Shown here: piece after piece, positions 1-7,173 of the stretch
How the letters are laid out: each line of letters starts with the position of its first letter
How positions within the stretch are numbered: the stretch's first letter is position 1
DNA from: Bowmanella denitrificans
Lineage (GTDB): Bacteria > Pseudomonadota > Gammaproteobacteria > Enterobacterales > Alteromonadaceae
Length of the DNA: 64,000 nt
Reading direction: 5' to 3'
NCBI RefSeq assembly: GCF_002887595.1
Contig: NZ_PEBU01000001.1
Coordinates: forward strand, 1-64,000
The notes under the pieces: generated by a model
What the model saw: the letters and a program-made list of their open reading frames with translations, nothing else
Told to the model about the DNA's origin: nothing
The model's database searches: none
Made by a program: the position numbers and the translations under genes

Positions 1-73
1 CAATTGGTTATGATTTTTGTTGATGATAAAAGATAAGCAAAGATACAATCAGTGTAAAAAAAAATGACAGTTG

Positions 74-97
74 GGCGTGAGGCGTGAGGCGTGAGGC
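74..97 (+). repeat. Short heptamer tandem repeat (GGCGTGA, three copies)
   Basis: Three perfect copies of the 7-base unit GGCGTGA followed by a partial GGC. The array is preceded at 65-74 by the decamer TGACAGTTGG, which also precedes the larger heptamer array at 25209. Both arrays lie close to the same REP-like palindrome, so they look like one family of intergenic element. No coding function is visible. Confidence 0.85.
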
Positions 98-178
98 AAA
101 GTGTTGACCTAGTGCTTTGATATATCAATATTTTTTTTATTTTTTGATAATAAAAGGTTCCGTCACACTTCAGCATTG

Positions 179-219
179 TTGGGCTGAAGCCCAACCCACA
201 GTGGGTCGGACTTTAGTCC
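179..219 (+). repeat. REP-like cluster of inverted repeats
   Basis: Three consecutive small inverted repeats: TTGGGCT/AGCCCAA at 179-194, ACCCAC/GTGGGT at 194-206 and GGACT/AGTCC at 208-219. The 19-mer CAACCCACAGTGGGTCGGA at 192-210 recurs exactly, on the other strand, at 25185-25203. This is the behaviour of a dispersed palindromic (REP/BIME-like) repeat. The rest of 1-326 holds no gene that I can support. Confidence 0.75.
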
Positions 220-326
220 TGACAAACGCCAGCGCGATAACTGCCACCCATTACATAATAACAGCCCATTCATTGCTGTTTTTTCTAACAGAATTGAGTT
301 TAATTAGCCTGGGTAACTCCTGATTT

Positions 327-1679
327 ATGCACACACAACACTTCTACGATCCATTGCGGGATAAAGACCCCGGTCAGGGCCAAGCTTACCCAAATTCCTA
401 CTGGGCCAGTCAGGTTGAGCCTGTTCCTTTGCATCCCCAGGGAGGCGATCAGAATACAGATGTGGCAATTATCGGCGCCGGATATACCGGGCTTTCCTGC
501 GCCTGGCATCTGGCCAAACAGCATGACATAAAAGCCACCGTATTGGATGCCAATCAGATTGGCTGGGGCTGCAGCGGTCGTAATGGTGGCTTTGTGCTCA
601 ATGGCACGGGCAGGCTGTCGTTCAGCCAGATGGAACAAAAGTGGGGCGAACGCACAGCGAAAGCCATTTATGCCGAGTACCGCCAGGGTATCGATACCGT
701 TCAGAGTCTGATTGAACAAGGCAACATTGCCTGTGATCAGAGTCATGGCGGTTACCTGAAAATTGCCCATAAAGCCCATGCCGTAGAGCAGTTGCAACAG
801 CAGGCGGAATTATTGTCCGCCAGGTATCAGGACCCGGTGCGCTTTATTCCGGCCCAGCAATTACAGGCGGAATTTTTACACAGCCCACAGGCCCATGGCG
901 CGTTGCACTTTCCTTATAGCTTTGCCGTGCAACCACTGAAGCTGGCGCTGGGTTATGCCAGGCTTGCTGAGCAAGCCGGTGCGCAGGTATTAACGGGGTC
1001 ACCAGTGCAGGGGATTGCACGGGACAACGGTAAACTGTTGCTGACTACCCCCAATGGCACATTACGCGCCAATAAACTGGTGATTGCCACCAATGGGTAT
1101 ACCGCAAACCGCTTCTTTACAGCCGTTGATGGGCGACATTTTCCGGTATTGTCCAGTATCATCGTGACCGAACCACTGAGTGATGCACAGTTGGCTGCCA
1201 GTGGCCTGAAAAGCGGCCTGATGGCCATGGATACCCGCACTCTGAAATACTACTATCGTTTGCTGCCGGATAACCGCATATTGTTTGGCGGGCGGGGCGC
1301 GATTCAGGGCAAGCATGCCAATCACCCGGTGTACCAGGCTCGATTGCTAAACGCACTCACCGACACCCTACCTGCACTAAGTGGCATCAAAGTGGCGTAT
1401 TTCTGGAGTGGCTGGGTCAGTGTATCGCTGGATGATTATCCGCGTATTTGTCAGGCCGATGATCAGGGGCAGGTATTTTATGCTATGGGTTATTGCGGCT
1501 CCGGGCTGTCTTTTGCCAGTCAGGCTGGTAAGCGTTTGGCCCAGCGGGTGGCAGGCGACACAAGCTTGCCAGACTTACCCTTTATGCAATCACCACTGCC
1601 GCATTTTCCATTAGCCGCCTGCCGACGGCTGGGATTATGGGCCTTTTACCATCTGGGTCGCCTGCGGGATTCCATTTAG
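327..1679 (+). CDS. FAD-dependent oxidoreductase, DAO family (PuuB/OrdL-like)
   Basis: A 450-residue flavoprotein of the D-amino-acid-oxidase (DAO) family. Residues about 46-51 carry the Rossmann motif GAGYTG, followed by GCSGRNGG near residue 83, typical of the gamma-glutamylputrescine oxidase (PuuB/OrdL) branch. The C-terminal part has the usual GYCGSGLS segment that contacts the flavin. Such enzymes oxidise a secondary or primary amine with oxygen and release an aldehyde or ketone. No other putrescine-pathway genes are adjacent, so the substrate cannot be given. The start is ATG at 327, without a strong ribosome binding site. It stands alone between the upstream repeat region and the lipoprotein gene at 1799. 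The family call is firm; the exact substrate is not. Confidence 0.85.
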   Translation: MHTQHFYDPLRDKDPGQGQAYPNSYWASQVEPVPLHPQGGDQNTDVAIIGAGYTGLSCAWHLAKQHDIKATVLDANQIGWGCSGRNGGFVLNGTGRLSFSQMEQKWGERTAKAIYAEYRQGIDTVQSLIEQGNIACDQSHGGYLKIAHKAHAVEQLQQQAELLSARYQDPVRFIPAQQLQAEFLHSPQAHGALHFPYSFAVQPLKLALGYARLAEQAGAQVLTGSPVQGIARDNGKLLLTTPNGTLRANKLVIATNGYTANRFFTAVDGRHFPVLSSIIVTEPLSDAQLAASGLKSGLMAMDTRTLKYYYRLLPDNRILFGGRGAIQGKHANHPVYQARLLNALTDTLPALSGIKVAYFWSGWVSVSLDDYPRICQADDQGQVFYAMGYCGSGLSFASQAGKRLAQRVAGDTSLPDLPFMQSPLPHFPLAACRRLGLWAFYHLGRLRDSI

Positions 1680-1798
1680 CCAACTTAGCTTCAGTTAAGC
1701 CGCCCTTTGCATCAGTTGCCTGTGCAGGGCGTAGACAGCGGTTTTTTTCACCCCCTAGACTCTTTTTCGTTCACCTTCGGTTTTAAGGAAAAAGAGAC

Positions 1799-3109
1799 AT
1801 GCAATTTAAACTTAGTAGTAGGACACTGATGGCGCTGGCTGCCGGTACACTGCTTAGCGCCTGTATGAGCACCAACCCGACCATGGGCGGCTCCAGCGGC
1901 AATACGGTCACCGGGGCTGCCGGTGGTGCCAATGCCGCAGGTAACAACAGTCAACTGGAAAGCTGTGACGAAACGCTGGGTACCTTATCGGTTTTTGAAG
2001 ACACAAACCTGACCTGGTGGCAGGATTACCGCCGTCGTTATCCTGATTTGGGCAGTACCATTCCGGTGATTCGCCTGATGATCCAGCAGTCCAACTGCTT
2101 TGTGATAGTGGAACGTGGTCGCGCCATGGACGCCATGACCCGTGAGCGGGAACTGATGCAGGCCGGTCAGTTGCGCGGCGCCAGCAATATCGGCGGCGGA
2201 CAAATGGTAGCCGCCGATTATACCCTGAGCCCGGAAATCCACTTTTCTGCCCAGGGCACCGAAGGAATGAAAGCCATTGGCGGGGCCTTGCTCGGCTCAT
2301 TTGGCGCCATTCTGGGCGGTGGCTTAAGTAAAAATGAAGCATCCACCACCCTGCTGATGATTGACAACCGCTCCGGTGTGCAGGTCTCTGCCTCCATAGG
2401 CAATGCCGGGAATTACGATTTTAATCTGCTGGGCGGCTTTATTGGCGGCGGCCTGGGCGGTGGCGCATCCGGCTTTACCAATACCCCGGAAGGTAAAATT
2501 ATCACCGCAGCCTTTGCAGATTCTTATAACCAAATGGTCAAATCCCTGCGTAACTACCGTGCCCAGCAAGTCAAAGGCGGCCTGGGTAAAGGTGGGCGCC
2601 TGCAGGTTGGGGGTGACGATGATGCCACGCCACAAGCCACCAACAGTGCCAGCCTGCCATCCAAAACTCAGGTGACGCCGGCTGTGTATGTGGAAAGCCG
2701 CTCTGTGACCACAGTGCGTAAAGACCGCAACTACGAATTCGATGTGGATGAGTTTGATGAAGATGCATTGAAAGATTACTACCGTCATCTGAAAAATGCC
2801 GCCACCTGGGCGTCTGGATTATCGGCCTACACCACAGCCAATATTAACGATCAGACCCGCAACAGCGTGGTAGCCGCCATGAACATTTTCTCCAGTCAGT
2901 TGCAGTCGAGCAAAATTGAACTGGAATCCTGGCCCGCCTCCGCCAAGCAGCAAGCCTGGAACTCATTGGGCAGTAAGATAGAGCAATACAACAAGCTATT
3001 TGAACAACACCGGGATCTGGCGTTGAAAAATGATGCATTGGGTGATGCGGTCAGATCCATGCTGGGTTCAATCCAGTTAATTACCAAAGAATCGCTACTG
3101 GGCATTTAA
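1799..3109 (+). CDS. CsgG/HfaB-like lipoprotein, long paralogue
   Basis: A 436-residue predicted outer-membrane lipoprotein: positively charged N-terminus, hydrophobic stretch and lipobox LLSA-C with acylated Cys22. The body (to about residue 270) contains FVIVERGR followed by ERELM, and a GAADYTLSPEI-like stretch (actual AADYTLSPEI), which resemble the CsgG/HfaB family of lipoprotein pores and assembly factors. A glycine-rich segment (about 160-220) could be the membrane-spanning part. Residues about 290-436 form a charged helical extension that the paralogue at 3376 lacks. AAGGAA eight bases before ATG 1799 supports the start. Converges with the proton-channel/VWA operon ending at 4261. The exact function is unknown; curli secretion proper is unlikely because no curli subunit genes are nearby. 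Confidence 0.75.
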   Translation: MQFKLSSRTLMALAAGTLLSACMSTNPTMGGSSGNTVTGAAGGANAAGNNSQLESCDETLGTLSVFEDTNLTWWQDYRRRYPDLGSTIPVIRLMIQQSNCFVIVERGRAMDAMTRERELMQAGQLRGASNIGGGQMVAADYTLSPEIHFSAQGTEGMKAIGGALLGSFGAILGGGLSKNEASTTLLMIDNRSGVQVSASIGNAGNYDFNLLGGFIGGGLGGGASGFTNTPEGKIITAAFADSYNQMVKSLRNYRAQQVKGGLGKGGRLQVGGDDDATPQATNSASLPSKTQVTPAVYVESRSVTTVRKDRNYEFDVDEFDEDALKDYYRHLKNAATWASGLSAYTTANINDQTRNSVVAAMNIFSSQLQSSKIELESWPASAKQQAWNSLGSKIEQYNKLFEQHRDLALKNDALGDAVRSMLGSIQLITKESLLGI

Positions 3110-3127
3110 GTCGTTATACCCAAAATG

Positions 3128-3151
3128 CAATGCTGCGCCGTTGCAGCATTG
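3128..3151. repeat. 9-bp perfect hairpin between the two lipoprotein genes
   Basis: CAATGCTGC and GCAGCATTG separated by six bases form a perfect stem nineteen bases after the stop of the first lipoprotein gene. There is no following T-run, so a classical intrinsic terminator is doubtful; it may stabilise or process the transcript. Confidence 0.5.
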
Positions 3152-3375
3152 CCCAAACTAGTCATTATCGACTGAGACCCTGACTGGCCGTCGCGCAATG
3201 CGGCGTAAAAAGCAGATTAAACGCCTTACTCACCAGCAAAATCATCAGGCTCAACTTCGGGCCTGGTGATGCTTTTCCATGCTTTTCCACGGCCCGGCCC
3301 CAGCCAAGATGGACAAACAAACACCACCGGTCTATGATGCTGACCGAAATTTTCGCATGGTTTCAAGGAGATAGA

Positions 3376-4191
3376 ATGATGTCCATTAAATTAATTGGTG
3401 GCAGGAAACTGATAAACGCCAGCCTGGCGCTGGTTCTGGCCGGTCTGCTTGGCGGCTGTATGAGTACCAATCCCACCCTGGGCGGTTCCAGTGGTAACAC
3501 GGTCACTGGTGGCGCCGGTGGTGCCAATGCCGAAGGCAATAACAACGCATTGGAGAGATGTGATGCCCCTCTGGGCACTATGTCAGTCTTCGAAGACCAG
3601 AACGAAGCCTGGTGGTACACCTATCGTAATCATTACCCTAACCTGGGCAGTACCTTGCCGGTATTGCGCACTATGATTCAACAATCCAACTGCTTTGTGA
3701 TTGTAGAACGCGGCAGAACCATGTCAGCCATGACGGCAGAGCGCGAACTGATGAACTCGGGCGAATTACGCGACGGCAGCAATTTTGGCAAAGGTCAGTT
3801 AGTGGCAGCCGACTACACTATGCAACCCTCAATCCAGTTTTCGGAAAAAACCGGTGGTATGGGTGGCCTCATCGGCGGATGGGTAGGTGCGGTTGCCGGT
3901 GGTGCCAGAAGTAACGAGGCCGCCACTACCCTGTTATTAATCGATAATCGCTCGGGGGTACAGGTATCCTCTTCCGTGGGCAACGCCAAAAATTGGGACT
4001 TTAGCCTGTTTGGCGGTGCCTGGTTTGGTATGTTCGCCGGTGCAGGTGGCTTCTCAGACACCCCGGAAGGCAAGGTCATCACCGCAGCATTCGCCGATTC
4101 GTATAACCATATGGTTAAATCGTTGCGTAATTATAAAGCGCAGAATGTGGAAGGCGGCTTGGGCAAAGGCGGTAAACTGACCGTTAACTGA
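3376..4191 (+). CDS. CsgG/HfaB-like lipoprotein, short paralogue
   Basis: A 271-residue lipoprotein from ATG 3376; an in-frame upstream ATG at 3334 is less likely because AAGGAG sits at 3365-3370, right before 3376/3379. The signal peptide ends in the lipobox LLGG-C (Cys28). The mature protein starts with STNP, GGSSGNTVTG and GGANA, almost the same as the neighbour at 1799, and shares the FVIVERGR and AERELM motifs, so the two arose by duplication. It lacks the roughly 150-residue C-terminal extension of the longer copy. By family analogy it could form or support an outer-membrane ring; this is inference. Followed by a strong intrinsic terminator at 4212. Confidence 0.78.
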   Translation: MMSIKLIGGRKLINASLALVLAGLLGGCMSTNPTLGGSSGNTVTGGAGGANAEGNNNALERCDAPLGTMSVFEDQNEAWWYTYRNHYPNLGSTLPVLRTMIQQSNCFVIVERGRTMSAMTAERELMNSGELRDGSNFGKGQLVAADYTMQPSIQFSEKTGGMGGLIGGWVGAVAGGARSNEAATTLLLIDNRSGVQVSSSVGNAKNWDFSLFGGAWFGMFAGAGGFSDTPEGKVITAAFADSYNHMVKSLRNYKAQNVEGGLGKGGKLTVN

Positions 4192-4211
4192 CGTTCCATC
4201 TATCTGATTTT

Positions 4212-4236
4212 AAGGCCCTGATTCAGGGCCTTTTTT
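4212..4236 (+). terminator. Intrinsic terminator after the CsgG-like lipoprotein
   Basis: Perfect stem AAGGCCCTG / CAGGGCCTT with a three-base loop followed by a T-run. It closes the plus-strand lipoprotein unit. Upstream A residues are few, so it is weaker for the convergent operon. Confidence 0.9.
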
Positions 4237-4260
4237 ATACCTGTAGCTGTCCCAGTGCAG

Positions 4261-5205
4261 TTACAGAGGCATAGCCAGAAAACTACCGCGATTCTGGCGG
4301 GTTACGGCGCGCATCAGAGTGCTGAATTTAGCGTTGCGGCTGTTGGTCAGAAAGCCTACTGCATGCACACGGGCCAGACGTTTACCACTATTCTTGTCGG
4401 TATTTAAGCGGTTCAGGGTTTCTATCACGGCGTCATAAGAGCCGCCGGTATAATCGTCACCAAAAATATAAATGGCCAGTTTGTCGGTTTTCCTGGCATA
4501 AGTACTGAGGGCCACTTCCAGGCCTTCCACCGGGCTGCTGTTGGAATTGCTGTTCCAGCCAGACATTGCTGAGAGCATAGCTTTGCGGCTGGATGGGGTA
4601 TCAGGACGCCAGCCACCAGCACTGGCGCTAAGCAGATAATCACCCATATCATTCATAATCTGAAAGCCTCTGACCTTAGGGTGGCTGCTGAGAATATTAT
4701 CCATTTCCTGCATCACCCGCCCCCAGATGGACTTCATACTGCCAGAGGTGTCGACAATAAAAATCACATACTCACTGTCTACCGGGATTCCCCCCACCTC
4801 TTCATCACGCTCTTTGGCGTCACCACTGCTTGTTGCCGCCCGTTGCCTGGACTCAAGCACCGATTGCAGCCCCTGTGCGGTAGAGGCCAGTTGCTGCACC
4901 TTGTCCTTGGCGGCACTGAGTTCGGCTTCCAGTTGCTTGCGGCGCTCTTCAAGGCTCGCTTGCTGTTGACGGGCTTGTTGCAGGGCGGCCTGGGACTCAC
5001 TTACCTGCTGGTTTAAGCGGCTAACGGCGCCCTCAGCCTGACCTAACTGACTGACCAGTTGGCTGAGCACCGACAGATCAAAATACTCCCCTTCCTGACC
5101 ATTTTTTGCCAGCAATACCAACATGATAATGGCGCCAAACGCGCAGGAAATAATGTCCAGAAAAGACAGGGTAAAGATTTCCAGTAATGGCCGTCTCGGT
5201 CTCAT
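4261..5205 (-). CDS. VWA-domain protein with ExbD/MotB-like membrane anchor (VWA-2)
   Basis: A 314-residue protein, last in the eight-gene operon. Residues about 9-33 form one membrane helix with an acidic residue at its start (SFLDIIS, Asp17), a layout like the single helix of ExbD/TolR/MotB. A coiled coil follows (about 45-120), then a von Willebrand A domain with an intact metal site DTSGS (Asp152, Ser154, Ser156). The topology would place the VWA domain in the periplasm. It overlaps the preceding VWA gene by four bases, pointing to translational coupling. Proposed role: stator-like partner of the ExbB/MotA-like subunit, binding a metal-dependent ligand instead of peptidoglycan. Domain calls are firm; function is inferred. 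Confidence 0.82.
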   Translation of the reverse strand: MRPRRPLLEIFTLSFLDIISCAFGAIIMLVLLAKNGQEGEYFDLSVLSQLVSQLGQAEGAVSRLNQQVSESQAALQQARQQQASLEERRKQLEAELSAAKDKVQQLASTAQGLQSVLESRQRAATSSGDAKERDEEVGGIPVDSEYVIFIVDTSGSMKSIWGRVMQEMDNILSSHPKVRGFQIMNDMGDYLLSASAGGWRPDTPSSRKAMLSAMSGWNSNSNSSPVEGLEVALSTYARKTDKLAIYIFGDDYTGGSYDAVIETLNRLNTDKNSGKRLARVHAVGFLTNSRNAKFSTLMRAVTRQNRGSFLAMPL

Positions 5206-6272
5206 GGCCAGCCCTCCGCCGGACTTAACAGCATACCGCCGTTGTTGGATGTCCAGTTCCAGTAGGCCTGGGCGGCATCAGGGTCGCCTTCCAGCGGCAT
5301 CAGCACCACATTCACACTGACATTCTGAAAGGCCGCCTGGCGCACTGAGTGGCCGAACAGAATTAACCGGCAATTACCGTCTATGGTGCTGCCACCACTA
5401 TACAGCGAGGGGCATTGACGGAGTTTTTTAAGCTGCGCGTCCTGCACTCCCAGGGTGGGTAAGCCATCGGTAATAATATACAAGTGGTCCATGGCCGGAT
5501 TCGCCTGCTTGATGGCCATGAGCGCCGCCTGCAGGTTAGTGCCCTGCTCTGGCACCAATTGATCGATTTGCTGAGCCAGTTGTCCCAGCGCCTTAGCGTC
5601 GTTTGCCGCCAACTGCGCACTGGGTCCAAGTTGGTTTGGCTGCTGATTAAAAGCAAACAGGGTCACCTTGGCTTCGGCTGGTAGCCGGGCCAGCAACCAC
5701 TTGGCGGCGCGCTTGCTGCGTTGCCATTTTGGCGCAGTTTGCCGCTCGGCGTTGCTGCTCACTTTGTAACGTAGAATATCGATCAGCTTCTCATCGGCCA
5801 TGGAGGCACTGTTATCCAGCAAAATACCAATCTGTCGCCCTTCTACTTTAAGGCCAAGCAGGTAGCGTTCTTCACCTTTACCCTTGAGAGCTAGCGGATC
5901 ATCAGCCTGTTTAGGCGCTGCCGCTGCCACGGCCTTTTCCAGATTGGCCAGCACGGCGCTTTTATCTGCGGCGGCCTGCTGAGTTTGACGAGCCTGCTCA
6001 CTCAGCGCATCTATCTGCATCTGCGCGCTATCGGCTGCACGCTGTGTGTCAGTTAATTGCTGATTGTTATTGTCCAACAATCTGGTCAGTTGCTCAGCCA
6101 GGGCCTGCTGCTGGGCAATCTCCGTCTGTAAACGCGTTTCTTCGTCACTGGGTGTGGAGGTGGTGGCATTGAATTTAACCAACATAAAAATCAGGATCAC
6201 CGCTCCCAGTCCACAGGCCATCACATCCAAAAAAGCCAGGTTAAAACCTGCTGCGTCTCGGCGTTTCAGCAC
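5202..6272 (-). CDS. VWA-domain protein with ExbD/MotB-like membrane anchor (VWA-1)
   Basis: A 356-residue relative of the next gene, with the same plan: short basic N-terminus, one membrane helix with a leading acid (AFLDVMACG, Asp16), a Gln-rich coiled coil (about 44-115) and a VWA domain with metal site DNSAS (Asp153, Ser155, Ser157) and a later ITDG motif. Both proteins share the unusual FLD-(V/I)-x-x-C start of the helix. It begins nine bases after the stop of the proton-channel gene, as expected for proteins made together. A pair of different ExbD-like subunits on one channel is conceivable. No MoxR ATPase is present, which argues against a Bat-type VWA operon. Confidence 0.82.
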   Translation of the reverse strand: MLKRRDAAGFNLAFLDVMACGLGAVILIFMLVKFNATTSTPSDEETRLQTEIAQQQALAEQLTRLLDNNNQQLTDTQRAADSAQMQIDALSEQARQTQQAAADKSAVLANLEKAVAAAAPKQADDPLALKGKGEERYLLGLKVEGRQIGILLDNSASMADEKLIDILRYKVSSNAERQTAPKWQRSKRAAKWLLARLPAEAKVTLFAFNQQPNQLGPSAQLAANDAKALGQLAQQIDQLVPEQGTNLQAALMAIKQANPAMDHLYIITDGLPTLGVQDAQLKKLRQCPSLYSGGSTIDGNCRLILFGHSVRQAAFQNVSVNVVLMPLEGDPDAAQAYWNWTSNNGGMLLSPAEGWP

Positions 6273-6281
6273 GGCTTAGCC

Positions 6282-7049
6282 TCAGGCATGCAAGTGTTTA
6301 AGCAGATATTTTTCACAGTGCGCCTGGGTTTCCACCACCATGGCATCCTGCAGATGCTGCAGCCAATGCAGCAGCAACATTAAGAAAATACTGATAAACA
6401 GCGCCACCAGAGTGGAGTTGAAAGCCACCCCAAGGCTATCCACCATGCCGGCAATGTTACCGGCCAATGCTTCATCGGCCTGCGCCAGTGCCTGACCAAT
6501 GCCGCGCACCGTGCCAATAAAGCCGATGGAGGGAATGGCCCATATCAGGTAACGAATCATGGAATTACCCGACTCCAGCCTGACCGCCAGTGATTCAACA
6601 CTGGCCTGAATAGCATCAGAGGCATTCTGTACATCCTGGGTATGCAAATAACGACGGATACAGATGATCCAGGTTTGCAACAGGGGCTGCTCACTGTATT
6701 GACTCTGCTCCAACTCATTCAAGGCTTTGGGCAGGTCAAGTTCCCCCTGTTCTGCCTGACCGGCAAGAAAGTCCAGGCGGAACAGCGGCTGGGCCTGAGT
6801 CAGTGCCCAGGCCTTAGCCAGAATCAGGTAACTGCACCACAGCATGGCAATGATACAAACCTGCTGTTCGGCATCTTTGATAATCACAAAAAAGCCGCGC
6901 GAGGCTGCCGCCCCCCCTGCTGTCAGGGCATTCTCGGCAATAGGGGACACGACAGTGGCATAGAACATCTGCACCACAATAATGCTCAGGGCTAATACCA
7001 ACAAAGACCAAAGAAAAGGACGACTCAGCAATTTAGTAGTGGATTGCAT
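6282..7049 (-). CDS. MotA/TolQ/ExbB-family proton-channel protein
   Basis: A 255-residue inner-membrane protein. Predicted helices lie near residues 11-33, 61-84, 165-186 and 206-230. The third helix region carries IPSIGFIGTVRGI (172-184), the hallmark of MotA/TolQ/ExbB channel subunits, including the Gly-Thr pair. It lacks the long cytoplasmic tail of ZorA, so this is not a Zorya defence system. It starts one base after the stop of the 40-residue gene and is followed by the two VWA proteins, which supply ExbD/MotB-like helices. Together they should form a proton-driven motor in the inner membrane; the work it performs is unknown. Confidence 0.88.
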   Translation of the reverse strand: MQSTTKLLSRPFLWSLLVLALSIIVVQMFYATVVSPIAENALTAGGAAASRGFFVIIKDAEQQVCIIAMLWCSYLILAKAWALTQAQPLFRLDFLAGQAEQGELDLPKALNELEQSQYSEQPLLQTWIICIRRYLHTQDVQNASDAIQASVESLAVRLESGNSMIRYLIWAIPSIGFIGTVRGIGQALAQADEALAGNIAGMVDSLGVAFNSTLVALFISIFLMLLLHWLQHLQDAMVVETQAHCEKYLLKHLHA

Positions 7050-7050
7050 A

Positions 7051-7173
7051 TCAGATATCTACCGGAAAAGTGGTGGGAGAATCCAGACCAATGGCCTGAC
7101 CTGCAGCATACAGGGTAACGCCCAGACTGAGCAGGGCGGTAACCAATATCAGTAGTTGCTTTATTCGTTTCAT
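7051..7173 (-). CDS. Small 40-residue membrane or secreted protein
   Basis: A short gene inside the operon: ATG at 7173, TGA at 7051-7053. The product starts MKRIKQLLILVTALLSLG, a basic N-terminus plus hydrophobic helix, followed by about 17 polar residues ending in FPVDI. It could be a small membrane protein or a signal-anchored peptide. The start overlaps the stop of the PEGA/FGE gene as ATGA, and the next gene starts one base after its stop; this exact packing strongly suggests it is translated. It may be a small accessory subunit of the channel. No homologue is known to me. Confidence 0.7.
   Translation of the reverse strand: MKRIKQLLILVTALLSLGVTLYAAGQAIGLDSPTTFPVDI

Noticed and set aside
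117-323. 68-codon frame at the left end
   Set aside because: It spans the REP-like inverted repeats, has no binding site and no recognisable protein features.
1799-3109. Curli secretion locus
   Set aside because: The lipoproteins resemble CsgG only as a family; csgA, csgB, csgE and csgF equivalents are absent.
6282-7049. Zorya-type anti-phage system
   Set aside because: A MotA-like protein is present, but the partners are VWA proteins without an OmpA domain, and no ZorC, ZorD or ZorE-like gene is in the operon.
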